NCBI GenBank assembly: GCA_030429625.1
Contig: JAUIFA010000007.1
Span: 1 to 43,489, forward strand
Source: Alphaproteobacteria bacterium
Lineage (GTDB): Bacteria; Pseudomonadota; Alphaproteobacteria; Rickettsiales; UBA8987
Direction: 5' to 3'
DNA length: 43,489 bases
This document shows, in pieces, positions 33,637-43,414 of this stretch; the first letter of the stretch is position 1; each line of letters opens with the position of its first letter. The translations under genes and the position numbers were made by a program. The notes below the pieces were generated by a model, which was not told where the DNA came from, did no database searches, and saw nothing but the letters and a program-made list of their open reading frames with translations.

Positions 33637-34624
33637 GAATTCAACCAATCAACTGACAGTGCGGGTGGCACTGCGTGATGCGATGGCCGAAGAAATGCGT
33701 CGTGATAAAAATGTGTTTGTCATGGGAGAGGAAGTCGCTGAATATCAGGGTGCCTACAAAGTCACCGAAGGATTGCTGGAAGAGTTTGGTGAAAAGAGGG
33801 TGATCGATACACCCATTACCGAGCATGGTTTTGCTGGCCTTGCGGTGGGGGCAGCCTTTACAGGGTTAAGGCCAGTGGTAGAGTTTATGACATGGAATTT
33901 TGGCATGCAGGCGATTGATCAGATTATCAACAGCGCCGCTAAAACCCATTATATGTCCGGCGGGCAGGTAACGTGTCCGATTGTGTTTCGTGGGCCAAAT
34001 GGTGCGGCGGCACGGGTGGCGGCACAACATTCTCAATGTTATGCTAGCTGGTATGCACATGTGCCTGGACTGAAGGTCATTGCGCCTTATAGTGCGGTGG
34101 ATGCTAAAGGGTTGTTAAAAGCGGCCATACGTGACCCTAATCCGGTAATATTCCTTGAAAATGAGATATTATATGGTCAGTCCTTCACAGGGGATGTGGA
34201 GGAAGAAACTCTCCCAATTGGTAAGGCAAAGATTTTGCGCCATGGGGCAGATGTCACGATCACGGCCTTCTCTCTTCCTGTGGGGTATGCCTTAGAAGCG
34301 GCTGAAAAGCTTGCTAAAGAGGGCATTGAGGCGGAGGTGATTGACCTGCGCACATTACGCCCGTTTGACAAAGAAACAGTGATTAATTCAGTCAAAAAAA
34401 CTGGCCGTTGTGTGGCGGTAGAAGAGGGTTGGGCATTTTCAGGCATTGCTTCGGAAGTCTCCGCCATTATCATGGAAGAGGCTTTTGATTATTTGGACGC
34501 TCCGGTGATACGAGTAACGGGTAAGGATGTGCCGATGCCTTATGCAGAAAATCTTGAAAAACTGGCTTTGCCTCAGGTGGATGATATTGTATCTGCGGCC
34601 AAGAAAGTGTGCTATCGGGAATAA
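33629..34624 (+). CDS. pdhB: Pyruvate dehydrogenase E1 component, beta subunit
   Basis: PdhB forms the other half of the E1 active site. The 331 residues include '[20 protein letters not shown]', [37 protein letters not shown], '[20 protein letters not shown]', and [20 protein letters not shown], plus the C-terminal transketolase domain with [11 protein letters not shown]. Unlike many alphaproteobacterial PdhB proteins it has no N-terminal lipoyl domain. The start at 33629 is chosen for the family N-terminus; the frame is open further up within the ankyrin gene. Confidence 0.95.
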   Translation: MTKNSTNQLTVRVALRDAMAEEMRRDKNVFVMGEEVAEYQGAYKVTEGLLEEFGEKRVIDTPITEHGFAGLAVGAAFTGLRPVVEFMTWNFGMQAIDQIINSAAKTHYMSGGQVTCPIVFRGPNGAAARVAAQHSQCYASWYAHVPGLKVIAPYSAVDAKGLLKAAIRDPNPVIFLENEILYGQSFTGDVEEETLPIGKAKILRHGADVTITAFSLPVGYALEAAEKLAKEGIEAEVIDLRTLRPFDKETVINSVKKTGRCVAVEEGWAFSGIASEVSAIIMEEAFDYLDAPVIRVTGKDVPMPYAENLEKLALPQVDDIVSAAKKVCYRE

Positions 34625-34629
34625 GCATC

Positions 34630-35076
34630 ATGCAGGAGATAGATATTTATTTATTGGGATGCGGCTTCTTTTTTGTTTCAAGTTTATTGATGGCATTCTT
34701 TTTTCATAAAAAATTGCTTTCACCATTGAAAGAATTAAAGATAAATGGTCGGCGAGCTTCGGCAAAAATCATTGAGAAATATACCAGTTCCGGTAAACAT
34801 GGTACAATATATAATGTTAAATATTCTTACCATGATGATAAAGGACAAGATCAGGAGGGAAAAACCTCTATCACTTCAGAAGAGTATGAAAAATGTGAAG
34901 AGGGTGATGATATTTCCATTCGTTTTTTAAAACAGAATCCAAAATTTAGTCGTGCCGATCGTGCCATTGACCGGTTGATTGCTTCACAAAAAATCATTGT
35001 GGGGGTTTTATATTTTGAGGCATTTATCGTGGCACCCGCACTGTATTTTATTTTAACTACTATGCTTAAAAAATAA
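34630..35076 (+). CDS. Two-TM protein with DUF3592-like central domain
   Basis: The 148 residues have an N-terminal membrane helix (about 4-26, DIYLLGCGFFFVSSLLMAFF), a central beta-rich domain ('ASAKIIEKYTSSGKHGTIYN', SYHDDKGQDQEGKTSITSEEY, GDDISIRFL), and a C-terminal helix (FEAFIVAPALYFILTTML). This TM-beta-TM plan resembles DUF3592 membrane proteins, whose function is unknown. The ATG at 34630 is 5 nt after the pdhB stop; the frame extends upstream into pdhB. It is probably cotranscribed with pdhB and pdhC without an obvious link to pyruvate metabolism. Confidence 0.7.
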   Translation: MQEIDIYLLGCGFFFVSSLLMAFFFHKKLLSPLKELKINGRRASAKIIEKYTSSGKHGTIYNVKYSYHDDKGQDQEGKTSITSEEYEKCEEGDDISIRFLKQNPKFSRADRAIDRLIASQKIIVGVLYFEAFIVAPALYFILTTMLKK

Positions 35077-35087
35077 GGAGAGAGAAG

Positions 35088-35522
35088 ATGAAAAAAATAA
35101 CAGGAATTTTAGTTGTTGGTTTGGTTTTATGGTCACTCCCAGCACAAGCAACAAAATCGGCGGCGATGTTGGGTGATATGGCTAGAGAAGGCTGCAACAT
35201 GACAGAGAATGTCACGATGAGTATTCGTTTTAATGGCTCAGTAGACAAGGCTGCAACAATTAAATCATTGATAGACGAAACCGAGGATGAGATTCGTAAT
35301 TTTGCTACGGAAATGGGTATGGAAAAAGTCAGTGTGACATCCCGTAATTTTAGCATCAATATGAATTATAATAATGGGGATGATTATCAGTATAGTGGCA
35401 GCATTGGCCTAAAGCTGTCACCTTATAGCAAATCACTGGAATTGTTGGATAAATTAAAAGAAAAGAGCTATAAAGTATCGCTGAATGTCAACAGTTATAA
35501 CCGTGGAAATTGTAACCAATAA
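35088..35522 (+). CDS. Periplasmic protein, possibly SIMPL/DUF541-like
   Basis: The 144 residues start with a signal peptide (about 1-21, cleavage near LPAQA-TK). The mature part has an alternating strand-helix plan (ENVTMSIRFNGSVDKAATIK, 'TEDEIRNFATEMGMEKVSVT', NYNNGDDYQYSGSIGLKLSP) that recalls the SIMPL (YggE) fold, but is about half its length. Two cysteines (GCNMTE and RGNCNQ) could form a disulfide. AAGGAGAG gives a strong ribosome binding site. It sits between the DUF3592-like gene and pdhC. The SIMPL link is tentative. Confidence 0.65.
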   Translation: MKKITGILVVGLVLWSLPAQATKSAAMLGDMAREGCNMTENVTMSIRFNGSVDKAATIKSLIDETEDEIRNFATEMGMEKVSVTSRNFSINMNYNNGDDYQYSGSIGLKLSPYSKSLELLDKLKEKSYKVSLNVNSYNRGNCNQ

Positions 35523-35537
35523 ATAAGGTTTATTCTT

Positions 35538-36827
35538 ATGCCGATTGAAATTTTAATGCCTGCCCTTTCTCCCACCATGACCGACGGCACGTTGGCCAGT
35601 TGGCTGAAGAAGGAGGGGGACACAATCAGTGCAGGTGATGTTATTGCCGAGATTGAAACCGATAAAGCTACCATGGAAGTGGAAGCAGTGGATGAAGGTA
35701 TTTTAGGCAAAATCATTGTGCCGGAGAAATCGGTCAACGTAGCAGTCAACAGTGTGATTGCGTTGATTCTTGAAGAGGGTGAGGACAAAAAGGCACTCGA
35801 CAAATGGAAACCAGCAAAAGCAGAAACGCCTAAGCAAGAGGGTGAGGAAGAGGATAAATCGGACATTACATCTGAACCATCTGCTGCCCCTGCCACTGCG
35901 CCAATGGTAGCGGCTCAGGCCAGCAAAGCCCCCACTCCACCCAAAGCAATCGGTAAAGCTGCCCGAAAAGCCAGTCCGGTGGCTAAACGTATGGCAGAGG
36001 AAAATGGCATTGCCCTAGAGAATCTAAAAGGCACAGGCCCTGCAGGGCGGATTGTGAAAGAGGATGTGGAGCAGGCATTGCTCAGTGGTGGTATTAGCCG
36101 TAATATTGCACGCGACATTTCAGAATTCACATTGCTGGAAAACAGTTCCATGCGTAAGACGGTAGCCAAGCGGTTAACAGAGTCAAAACAGCAGTTGCCG
36201 CATTTTTATCTCTCGGTGGATTGCGAACTTGATAAGCTTCTCGATCTGCGTAAGCAGCTTAATACTAAAGCAGCCAAAGAGGCCGGTGAAGGAAAACCAG
36301 CCTACAGATTGTCAGTCAATGATATCATCATCAAGGCGGTAGCCAATGCACTTAAAGCTGTACCAGAGGCCAATGCTAGCTGGTATGACGATGCGATTGT
36401 TTTGTACACAAATGTGGATGTGAGTGTGGCGGTAGCCATTGAAGGCGGCCTGATTACCCCAATTGTTAAAAATGCCGATCAAAAGTCATTACCACAAATT
36501 TCTAATGAGATGAAATCCTTGGCGGCAAGAGCGCGTGAGGGAGCTTTGCAGCCAGAAGAATATCAGGGCGGTGGTTTTAGTATCTCTAATCTTGGTATGT
36601 TTGGTATCAAAAGTTTTAGCGCGATTATCAATCCGCCGCAATCTTGTATCCTTGCTGTGGGTGCTGGTGAAGAGCGGGTGATTGTTAGGGACGGTCAGAT
36701 GGAAGTTGCCAACGTGATGACGGTGACACTTTCGGTGGATCACCGTGCGGTCGATGGTGCGGTGGGTGCAACGTTTCTTAAGGTCTTCAAAGAGAATATT
36801 GAATCTCCGGCTGGACTACTCCTGTAA
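35538..36827 (+). CDS. pdhC: Pyruvate dehydrogenase E2 (dihydrolipoyl acetyltransferase)
   Basis: E2 carries the swinging lipoyl arm and transfers acetyl to CoA. The 429 residues have one N-terminal lipoyl domain with the lipoylated lysine in [17 protein letters not shown], and a Pro/Ala linker. Next comes the peripheral-subunit-binding domain '[20 protein letters not shown]' with [13 protein letters not shown], and then the catalytic domain ending with the active-site histidine in [15 protein letters not shown]. The N-terminus [17 protein letters not shown] is canonical. lpdA (E3) does not follow. Confidence 0.97.
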   Translation: MPIEILMPALSPTMTDGTLASWLKKEGDTISAGDVIAEIETDKATMEVEAVDEGILGKIIVPEKSVNVAVNSVIALILEEGEDKKALDKWKPAKAETPKQEGEEEDKSDITSEPSAAPATAPMVAAQASKAPTPPKAIGKAARKASPVAKRMAEENGIALENLKGTGPAGRIVKEDVEQALLSGGISRNIARDISEFTLLENSSMRKTVAKRLTESKQQLPHFYLSVDCELDKLLDLRKQLNTKAAKEAGEGKPAYRLSVNDIIIKAVANALKAVPEANASWYDDAIVLYTNVDVSVAVAIEGGLITPIVKNADQKSLPQISNEMKSLAARAREGALQPEEYQGGGFSISNLGMFGIKSFSAIINPPQSCILAVGAGEERVIVRDGQMEVANVMTVTLSVDHRAVDGAVGATFLKVFKENIESPAGLLL

Positions 36828-36884
36828 TTTTTGTTGTCACATTTTCTGAGTTGATTTAGCAGCCATAGGCCCCCTACCTTTGTT

Positions 36885-36907
36885 ATAGCGTGGTTAAGCC
36901 ACGCTAT
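36885..36907. terminator. Perfect 9-bp hairpin after pdhC
   Basis: ATAGCGTGG (36885-36893) pairs with CCACGCTAT (36899-36907). There is no T tract, so termination would need Rho; it may also be part of a repeat region with the palindromic element next to it. Confidence 0.45.
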
Positions 36908-36947
36908 GACAAGAAAAGAAAGCCGAGGTATGATCTTCAAGTTTTGC

Positions 36948-37036
36948 GTCATTCTGTGGGGAGTGTAGCGACAGCGCAGAATCCATTTCTTTGTGGATCC
37001 TGTGCTAATTTCTACGAAGAAATTCCACAGGATGAC
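36948..37036 (-). repeat. Palindromic repeat after pdhC (divergent copy 3)
   Basis: The 89-bp unit begins GTCATTCTGTG and ends CACAGGATGAC. Read on the minus strand it has the same layout as the pheT-associated copies: complementary ends, a CCTGTG/CACAGG hairpin, and the words CGCAGAATCCA and GGATCCTGTG in the middle. The hairpin interiors differ, as expected for an old copy. Confidence 0.75.
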
Positions 37037-37058
37037 ATCAATCTCCTGTCTACAGTCA

Positions 37059-37652
37059 TTATTTTGGCTGATATTGTAAAATGGTCAACCGAGTTTTGTC
37101 GTGCATACGATGATCCAGTTCAATCACGCCATCAGGCAAATGGGTTAAATCATCGGTTTTTCCATGTTCTACAATAATTATCGCTCCATTTTCTAGCCAG
37201 TTATTTTTTACAAGACTTTTTAATGCCGGTATGGCTAGATTCTGATTGTAAGGTGGGTCAATGAACACCAAATCAGCTTTGCTGGTTGTTGGAGGCAGGT
37301 TGGTAGAATCGCTGCGGACAAAGCTAGCATTTTTTATTTCACCAATATGATCAACATTATCTCTGGCAAGGCTGAGTGTCTTGGGATTCTGGTCAATAAA
37401 AGTAATATGCGCTGCGCCATGGGATAAGGCTTCGATGCCCAGCGCACCAGTGCCACAGAAAATATCCACCACCTTTCGTCCTTCAACACGGCTGGGGTTT
37501 TCGTCCTCTAAGAACTCTTCATAGCCCAAAAATCTGCCATGACGCAGAATGTTGAAAATGGTTTCACGGATGCGCGAAGAGGTAGGACGAAGAGTGCGTT
37601 CTTCACGTGCCTGAATGGTTTTCCCCCGATATTTTCCTCCGGTGATTTTCAT
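37059..37652 (-). CDS. rsmD: 16S rRNA (guanine966-N2)-methyltransferase
   Basis: RsmD methylates G966 of 16S rRNA. The 197 residues have MKITGGKYRGKTIQ and 'RPTSSRIRETIFNIL' at the N-terminus, the SAM loop VVDIFCGTGALGIEALSHGA (about 72-91) and the catalytic FIDPPYN motif. The C-terminal half ends with LTILQYQ. It lies 9 nt after the pseudouridine synthase gene, a common pairing in alphaproteobacteria, at the end of the minus-strand group. Confidence 0.94.
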   Translation of the reverse strand: MKITGGKYRGKTIQAREERTLRPTSSRIRETIFNILRHGRFLGYEEFLEDENPSRVEGRKVVDIFCGTGALGIEALSHGAAHITFIDQNPKTLSLARDNVDHIGEIKNASFVRSDSTNLPPTTSKADLVFIDPPYNQNLAIPALKSLVKNNWLENGAIIIVEHGKTDDLTHLPDGVIELDHRMHDKTRLTILQYQPK

Positions 37653-37661
37653 AATCCATAC

Positions 37662-38402
37662 CTATGTTTTTTGCAGTAATTGTTTGATAATCTTTTCTGG
37701 TACTTCCATCACCTCATTTGGTGGCAAAGTGCCAAGTTTTAATGGTCCATATTCAATACGTATCAGGCGGTTGACGGTGAGATTGAGATGTTCACAAATT
37801 TTACGAATCTCGCGGTTTTTTCCTTCCCAGATAGACATGATCAGCCAGCTATTTTTACCACTAGACTTATTATCAATTGAGGCTTCAATCTTGCCATATT
37901 TAATATATTTACCGGTCTTGGGGTCTTTTATGCTAACTCCATTTGCAATTTTTTGTAGTTTGTTTTCGTCGATGACACCAATGACCCGCACACGATAGGT
38001 GCGTTTTAGGGCACTCTTTGGGTGTTCCAATGTGCGGGCAAGATCCCCGTCATTGGTTAACAACAAAAGCCCTTCTGTGTTGTAGTCTAAGCGCCCAACC
38101 GTCACTACTCTTGGCAGGTTCTTGGGCAGTTTATCAAAAATGGTCAGGCGGCCTTCCGGATCCTTGTTTGAGGTGATAGTGCCTTTGGTTTTGTGATAGA
38201 CCCAAAGCTTTGTTTCTTCCTGTGCAGCAATGTTTTTGCCATTGACGCTTACAATATTTTCAGCCGTTACGTTAAGTGCGGGAGAAGAAATCACTTCCCC
38301 ATCCACACATACTTTTCCGGCGGTAATAAGCGTTTCTGCTTCCCTACGAGAACATACGCCCGCATGGGCAATGAATTTGGCAATTCTCTGTCCTTCGCTC
38401 AT
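37662..38402 (-). CDS. rRNA pseudouridine synthase, RsuA/RluB/E family
   Basis: The 246 residues begin with an S4 RNA-binding domain (about 4-52, [20 protein letters not shown]) and continue with the catalytic domain. The active-site aspartate is Asp106 in '[18 protein letters not shown]', followed by '[14 protein letters not shown]' and the late motif [15 protein letters not shown]. The domain order and the pairing with rsmD fit RluB, which modifies 23S rRNA, but RsuA or RluE cannot be excluded. The gene starts 8 nt after marR. Confidence 0.9.
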   Translation of the reverse strand: MSEGQRIAKFIAHAGVCSRREAETLITAGKVCVDGEVISSPALNVTAENIVSVNGKNIAAQEETKLWVYHKTKGTITSNKDPEGRLTIFDKLPKNLPRVVTVGRLDYNTEGLLLLTNDGDLARTLEHPKSALKRTYRVRVIGVIDENKLQKIANGVSIKDPKTGKYIKYGKIEASIDNKSSGKNSWLIMSIWEGKNREIRKICEHLNLTVNRLIRIEYGPLKLGTLPPNEVMEVPEKIIKQLLQKT

Positions 38403-38410
38403 TGTTTTCT

Positions 38411-38806
38411 CTACAGCTCAGAAAGTTTGTCCATAATATTCTGACTGAAATGCGCCAGATAATCGTAACCTGCTTGGGTAGGCTCGATATACACCACACG
38501 TCGGTCTTCTGGGTCTACCCGACGTTTGGCTAGATTGTGCTTGGATAGGCTGTCCAACGCCCGACAAATAGGGGGTTTGGTAATATTTAACCGTTCGGCT
38601 AAGGACTTTACCGTATGGTTGCCTTCATCGCTATAAATTACCAGTAAGATTGCCAACTGCCGTGCAGAAAGGTCAAACCCACCATTGCTAACCAATTGTA
38701 GTGTTACTTTACGCCACAGATCAACGGCCTCCTTATTGCCCGGTTGGGCAACAACCTGTTTGCTGTGGTCAATGCTATAGATTTCCTTATTTTCCGCCTC
38801 TGCCAT
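38411..38806 (-). CDS. MarR-family transcriptional regulator
   Basis: The 131-residue winged-helix protein has the recognition region '[20 protein letters not shown]' (about 75-95) and the wing '[19 protein letters not shown]'. MarR proteins are dimers that usually respond to small phenolic or oxidising ligands and often repress their own gene. The ATG at 38806 (MAEAENKEI) has GGGAG upstream and is preferred to a TTG five codons earlier. It has its own promoter downstream of purH and is followed closely by the rluB-like gene. Confidence 0.9.
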   Translation of the reverse strand: MAEAENKEIYSIDHSKQVVAQPGNKEAVDLWRKVTLQLVSNGGFDLSARQLAILLVIYSDEGNHTVKSLAERLNITKPPICRALDSLSKHNLAKRRVDPEDRRVVYIEPTQAGYDYLAHFSQNIMDKLSEL

Positions 38807-38837
38807 CGACAATACTCCCAAATATTCCGATAGCGTA

Positions 38838-38865
38838 ATGATATAGGGTAATTAAGGAATGTCAA
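38838..38865 (-). promoter_or_regulatory. Promoter of marR-rluB-rsmD
   Basis: On the minus strand TTGACA (38865-38860, a perfect -35) and TATCAT (38843-38838) are separated by 16 bp. Transcription would begin about 25 nt before the marR ATG. Autorepression here would be typical for MarR proteins (inference). Confidence 0.65.
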
Positions 38866-38866
38866 G

Positions 38867-40435
38867 CTAATGTCTGAAATGGCGGATGCCGGTAAAAACC
38901 ATGGCGATATCGTGTTTGTTGGCGGCTTCAATGACCTCTTCATCACGAATTGAACCACCCGGTTGAATAACCGCAGTAACGCCATGCTCGGCGGCATTTT
39001 CCAGCCCGTCAGCAAATGGCAGGAATGCGTCTGAGGCAAAGACCGAGCCTGTGGCATTTTCTACCGAGGTGCAGGTTTCTGCTGCTTTCCATGCGCCAAT
39101 ACGTGAGGAGTCCACCCGACTCATCTGCCCCGCGCCAATGCCAATAGTAGCCTTGTCTTTAGCGTAGACAATCGCGTTGGACTTCACATGTTTACAGACC
39201 GTAAAGGCAAAAATCATATCTTCGAGTTCTTTTTTGCTTGGTTTACGTTTAGTGGCAATGTGCAAATCATCACGATTGAGGACAATATTATCCCGATTTT
39301 GCACCAATAAGCCGCCAGAGACGGATTTGATCAGTAAACGATTATTGCTGCGTTCTGGCATGGTAACGGTTTCCAATAGCCGTAAGTTCTTTTTGCGGGA
39401 AAGGATGTCTTTGGCCTGATCGTCAAATTCAGGTGCGATGATGACTTCGGCAAACAATTTGCCTAGCTCTTCGGCCATGTCGCCAGTGAAGGTGCGGTTG
39501 AAGGCCAAAATGCCACCATACGCACTGACCGGATCGCACGCTAAGGCGCGGCGATAAGCATCAACCACGTCGCTGCCAATAGCAGTGCCACAAGGATTAG
39601 CATGTTTGATGATGGCCACAGCGGGTTCGTCAAATTCACTGACCAGATCAAACGCTGCGTCCGTATCGGCAATGTTATTGTAGCTGAGTTCTTTGCCTTG
39701 TAACTGTGTGGCATTAACTACGCCTGACTCCCCACTGTTATCAGAATAGAGGGCAGCTTTTTGATGAGGATTTTCACCGTAACGTAACGACAAAGTTTTT
39801 TGTCCGGTGACATGTAATTTGTCTGGCATATCTTCTCCGGCATCTAATTGTCCGGCAAACCAATTACTGATAGCGGTATCGTATTTAGCGGTAAGGCTAA
39901 AGGCTTCCAATGCCAGATTTTTACGTAATTCTAAGCTGGTAGATCCTTGATTTGCATTCATGTCTGCGACGACATCGTCATAGCGCGTGGGATTACAGAT
40001 GATGGTGACATCATTATGGTTCTTTGCTGCAGAGCGCACCATGGAAGGGCCGCCAATGTCGATATTTTCAATACAATCGGTAAAATTTCCACCACCAGCA
40101 ACAGTTTGCTCAAACGGATAAAGGTTAATGACTACCATATCAATAGGCTCGATGCTGTGTTTTTTCATTGCATCAAGATGAGATTGGCTGTCTCTGCGGG
40201 CTAGAATGCCGCCATGGACTTTGGGGTGTAATGTCTTGACTCGTCCGTCCATAATTTCAGGAAAGTTGGTTAATTCAGACACATCACGTATCCGCAAGCC
40301 AGCGTCACGTAGAGCTTTTGAGGTGCCGCCGGTGGAGATGATTTCTACATTGTTTTTGGCTAGATATTGGGCAAATTCTACAATGCCGGTTTTGTCTGAT
40401 ACAGAAATAAGTGCGGTGCGTACTTTACTAACCAT
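38867..40435 (-). CDS. purH: Bifunctional AICAR transformylase/IMP cyclohydrolase
   Basis: PurH performs the last two steps of IMP synthesis. The 522 residues have an N-terminal cyclohydrolase domain ('ALISVSDKTGIVEFAQYLAK', STGGTSKALRDAG, FPEIMDGRVKTLHPKVHGG) and the C-terminal transformylase domain with the catalytic lysine-histidine in KHANPCGTAIG. It closes 'AVIQPGGSIRDEEVIEAA' and MVFTGIRHFRH. The start at 40435 (MVSKVRTAL) has AAGGA 7 nt upstream and is preferred over an in-frame ATG 13 codons earlier. It is divergent from the HIT gene. Confidence 0.97.
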   Translation of the reverse strand: MVSKVRTALISVSDKTGIVEFAQYLAKNNVEIISTGGTSKALRDAGLRIRDVSELTNFPEIMDGRVKTLHPKVHGGILARRDSQSHLDAMKKHSIEPIDMVVINLYPFEQTVAGGGNFTDCIENIDIGGPSMVRSAAKNHNDVTIICNPTRYDDVVADMNANQGSTSLELRKNLALEAFSLTAKYDTAISNWFAGQLDAGEDMPDKLHVTGQKTLSLRYGENPHQKAALYSDNSGESGVVNATQLQGKELSYNNIADTDAAFDLVSEFDEPAVAIIKHANPCGTAIGSDVVDAYRRALACDPVSAYGGILAFNRTFTGDMAEELGKLFAEVIIAPEFDDQAKDILSRKKNLRLLETVTMPERSNNRLLIKSVSGGLLVQNRDNIVLNRDDLHIATKRKPSKKELEDMIFAFTVCKHVKSNAIVYAKDKATIGIGAGQMSRVDSSRIGAWKAAETCTSVENATGSVFASDAFLPFADGLENAAEHGVTAVIQPGGSIRDEEVIEAANKHDIAMVFTGIRHFRH

Positions 40436-40533
40436 TAGATATCCTTTACAATTATGGTCCATTGAGAGACGCACAGTATCTATAGTAAATAATGAGGGCT
40501 TTCAAGTCTAAAAACACTTTGGGATGTAGAACA

Positions 40534-40893
40534 ATGTATGTAAAAGAATACGATGAGAATAATATTTTCGCCAAAATCCTACGTGGTGAAATTCCCTGCG
40601 ATAAAATTTATGAAGACGAATCGGTGTTGGCGTTTCGTGATATTAGTCCAAAATATCAAACCCATGTTCTGGTCATTCCGCGAGGGCGTTATGTGTCTTT
40701 TGATGATTTTGCCGAAAATGCTGGTTCGCGCGGAATAGGTATGTTCTTCCATCGGGTGGGGATGATCGCCCAGAAGCTTGGTCTGGCTGAGGGAGGGTAT
40801 CGTGTTGTTACCAATATTGGGGAGAATGGTGGTCAGGAAGTGCCCCATTTCCATATGCATATTCTTGGTGGGGAGAAGCTCAGAGGGTTATAA
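40534..40893 (+). CDS. HIT-family (HinT-like) hydrolase
   Basis: HIT proteins hydrolyse nucleoside phosphoramidates or other nucleotide conjugates. The 119 residues match the HinT branch: IFAKILRGEIPCDKIYEDE, 'VLAFRDISPKYQTHVLVIP', and the histidine triad HFHMHILGG near the C-terminus. The start at 40534 (MYVKEYDENN) gives the family length; an ATG 14 codons earlier is also in frame. The ribosome binding site is weak (GGGATG). It stands alone between purH and a strong terminator. Confidence 0.92.
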   Translation: MYVKEYDENNIFAKILRGEIPCDKIYEDESVLAFRDISPKYQTHVLVIPRGRYVSFDDFAENAGSRGIGMFFHRVGMIAQKLGLAEGGYRVVTNIGENGGQEVPHFHMHILGGEKLRGL

Positions 40894-40920
40894 AGGTGGT
40901 AGGTTTGCAAGATGTAATAA

Positions 40921-40954
40921 AAAAACCCCGCACCCAACAAGATGCGGGGTTTTT
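40921..40954. terminator. Bidirectional Rho-independent terminator
   Basis: AAAAACCCCGCA (40921-40932) pairs with TGCGGGGTTTTT (40943-40954). A/T runs on both sides let it serve the convergent HIT and RTX genes. Confidence 0.92.
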
Positions 40955-40971
40955 GTTTGGAATTCTATGTA

Positions 40972-42975
40972 TTAGTAAACACCAAAGTCAACAGCCGCAA
41001 GGCCAGAAACGTCAGCATCGATCACGCCCAATAGATAGACTGTGTCTGCAGCATCCAGAGTGCCGGCAACATCACCGCTTTCAATGATGTAGTAGATACC
41101 ACTTTCAGTGCCTGCATCGTTACCAATAACAAGGATCACATCGTCCCCTGCTGCAGCATTAGACATGCCGCCAGCATTGGTTGTATTGACCACATCAAAT
41201 ACGGCAGAAATATCACCGAAATCATCTACCGCAAGATCGTCTGCGGTATTAAAGACAAAGATGCCTGCCGCATCAAAGTTCAATGCTTCATCGTCGGCAA
41301 GAACATCTATGACACCGGCAGCTTCCAATGTGCCGAAAGCAGATGTATCGAATAAGATATCGTCTGCAGTGGTAGTAAACGATCCAATAACATCAGCCGT
41401 GTTCACATTAATATCACCGCCAGACATATCCGCTGAACCATCAGTGATGCCAACATAAAGTAGATCTTCGGCACCGGTACCAAAAGTGATCGTATCTGCG
41501 CCTACGCCACCGGTGAAGGTATCTGCACCAGAACCGCCAGCCAGAGAGTCTGCACCAGAGCCACCCAGAATCACATCGTCGTTCGTGCCGCCAGTAATGG
41601 TATCTGCATTAGCAGTACCGGTTACGTTGAAGCTAGCAAAGTCACCCAACTGGATGTTGTCAATGTTCGACAAAGTTACGCCAGTAAAGTCAATGGTTGC
41701 ACCGGCAGTAGTAAGATTCAATGTTGCCGTTGCGCCGGCGGCTGCCGTTAGAGAAAGATTTGTTTCGTTGGCGGCCACTTCAGCAGATGACGCATTGAAA
41801 GTAATGGTGCCTGTTGACGTAGAGGAGATTGTTTGCGCGGCGGTTAAATCGCCCAATGTCACTGCCAAAGCAGCTGTTCCACCGGTTTGAGTCACAGTTA
41901 CCGCAGCATCCGTTAATGTCAGTGTTGCACCAGAACTGTCCACAGTCACGGTTTCAATACTGTCAAATGTGGCAGGGGTGGTTAGGTTGAATGTACCACC
42001 TCCGGCAATGGCAAGAATATCTGTACCACCGCCACCAATCAGGTTATCACCCGCATTGATTGTGCCATTTGTGGCGTTGAACGTATCTGCATTTGCGCCA
42101 CCAGTGAATTGATCAGAACCGGCAGTGAGCGTAAACGCGTTGCCGGATGTGTTCTCAGAGCCAAAGGCTGCGGTTAACTCATCAAGTGTCTTGGTTTGAT
42201 CTGCAAATTGGAAACTTTCAACTCCAGTCACCGTATCTGTATCATTACCGCTTACAAGCGTAGTAGTAGAGCCCGATACGGTAATTGTATAGCTGGCATA
42301 AGTGCCAGAGAATACAGCAACGTCAGCACCGCCACCGCCTTCTATAGTATCGGAACCTGAACCACCTGTCAGAGTGTCTTCGCCGGTGCCGCCATCAAGT
42401 GAGTCTGCACCCAAATTACCACGAAGATTATCATTACCTGCACTACCGATTAGAGTGTCATTGTCTTGGCCACCAAGTAAGGTATCATCGCCGGCACCGC
42501 CATTAATAGAATCCGCACCCGCATTGCCACGAAGATCGTCTGTGCCATTGCCACCAATTAACGTGTCACCGGCGGTGCCACCTCTAAGAGTGTCTGCGCC
42601 AGTACCACCATTGATGGAATCCGCACCCGCATTGCCACGAAGATCGTCCGCGCCAAAACCACCAAGTAACGTGTCCGCACCGGTGCCACCTCTAAGAGTG
42701 TCTGCGCCAGAACCACCATCAAGTGAATCTGCACCTTTGTTGCCACGAAGATCATCATCACCAAGCCCACCAAGTAGAGTATCGTTGCCTTGTCCGCCAC
42801 GTAAAATATCATTTCCTACACCGCCATCAAGTGAGTCATTACCAATATTGCCACGAAGATCATCGTCGCCAGAGCCACCCGTTACTGTGTCGTTACCCGC
42901 ACCCGCACGTACTGTATCATTCTCTGCCAAACCCTCGAGAAGCTCGCTTGCTGTAGTTCCTGTTAATTCCGTCAT
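40972..42975 (-). CDS. RTX-repeat secreted or surface protein with 36-residue super-repeats
   Basis: The 667-residue protein has no signal peptide and no cysteine and is rich in Gly, Asp and Thr, as expected for type I secretion. A start segment ([20 protein letters not shown]) leads into five super-repeats of 36 residues (about 40-219), each made of four calcium-binding nonapeptides and opening with LRGNxGADS. A Thr/Ser/Ala-rich beta region follows (about 220-445, resembling S-layer or adhesin stalks), then a second RTX block (about 446-495, [18 protein letters not shown]), and a C-terminal secretion region ending [19 protein letters not shown] precedes the ATG at 42975. No lytic domain is seen; a surface layer or adhesin role is likely but unproven. 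Confidence 0.85.
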   Translation of the reverse strand: MTELTGTTASELLEGLAENDTVRAGAGNDTVTGGSGDDDLRGNIGNDSLDGGVGNDILRGGQGNDTLLGGLGDDDLRGNKGADSLDGGSGADTLRGGTGADTLLGGFGADDLRGNAGADSINGGTGADTLRGGTAGDTLIGGNGTDDLRGNAGADSINGGAGDDTLLGGQDNDTLIGSAGNDNLRGNLGADSLDGGTGEDTLTGGSGSDTIEGGGGADVAVFSGTYASYTITVSGSTTTLVSGNDTDTVTGVESFQFADQTKTLDELTAAFGSENTSGNAFTLTAGSDQFTGGANADTFNATNGTINAGDNLIGGGGTDILAIAGGGTFNLTTPATFDSIETVTVDSSGATLTLTDAAVTVTQTGGTAALAVTLGDLTAAQTISSTSTGTITFNASSAEVAANETNLSLTAAAGATATLNLTTAGATIDFTGVTLSNIDNIQLGDFASFNVTGTANADTITGGTNDDVILGGSGADSLAGGSGADTFTGGVGADTITFGTGAEDLLYVGITDGSADMSGGDINVNTADVIGSFTTTADDILFDTSAFGTLEAAGVIDVLADDEALNFDAAGIFVFNTADDLAVDDFGDISAVFDVVNTTNAGGMSNAAAGDDVILVIGNDAGTESGIYYIIESGDVAGTLDAADTVYLLGVIDADVSGLAAVDFGVY
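42319..42858 (-). repeat. Five tandem 108-bp coding super-repeats in the RTX gene
   Basis: Residues 40-219 divide exactly into five 36-residue units beginning [36 protein letters not shown] and LRGNLGADS. The DNA repeats are also visibly similar, so the array probably grew by recent unit duplication. Confidence 0.85.
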
Positions 42976-43414
42976 AATAAACCCCTAAATTACAATGATA
43001 ATAAAATTAATGGTTATAATGTTTATCAGATTTACAACCTACAAACAAGTAATGTTTTTTCAGTCACCAAGTTTTTTTATATATTTAGCTATTGACTGTG
43101 TTGGATCGAGGCATTATAAACCACGTCCACGGCATTTCACGGAAGATGTGTTATGTTTGTGTGACGGTTATTTTTCCGTAAGCTATTTAAAATTGTAAAT
43201 TTGATATTATTATAGAATTGAAGGCGGCGTGTTGTTGTGACTGCACGTTTGTTTTTGATTGTATATTGTAACAACTATGTACCTATAAAATGACGTGTGG
43301 GAATAAATACGTATCCGTATGGATACACCGTTGATATGCTTTTCCGCCTTAGCGGCGGCAGAGCGTATTGATATTTATACCTAATAAATTTCTTTGTAAA
43401 TTAAAGTAGGATTA
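42976..43414. other. Intergenic region upstream of the rRNA operon
   Basis: No gene is supported. It holds the RTX upstream region and, on the plus strand, the 16S rRNA promoter and leader. Visible are a TATAAA box at about 43284-43289, an inverted repeat GTATCC/GGATAC near 43310-43325 and a hairpin CCGCC/GGCGG near 43345-43360, which may be processing structures. A -35 at good spacing could not be fixed. Confidence 0.45.

Noticed and set aside
42319-42858. Regular DNA repeats that might suggest a CRISPR array
   Set aside because: The 108-bp units are coding RTX repeats with no unique spacers between them, and there are no cas genes.
40972-42975. RTX protein as a haemolysin or toxin
   Set aside because: No pore-forming, lipase or protease domain is visible, and no activating acyltransferase gene lies nearby.
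42302-42988. 228-residue plus-strand frame rich in Pro/Ser opposite the RTX gene
   Set aside because: It is the antisense shadow of Gly/Asp repeats, whose complement encodes Pro/Ser; it has no ribosome binding site and the real RTX gene covers it.
42995-43198. 67-residue frame between the RTX gene and 16S rRNA
   Set aside because: It has no ribosome binding site and no family resemblance, and it lies in the rRNA promoter region.
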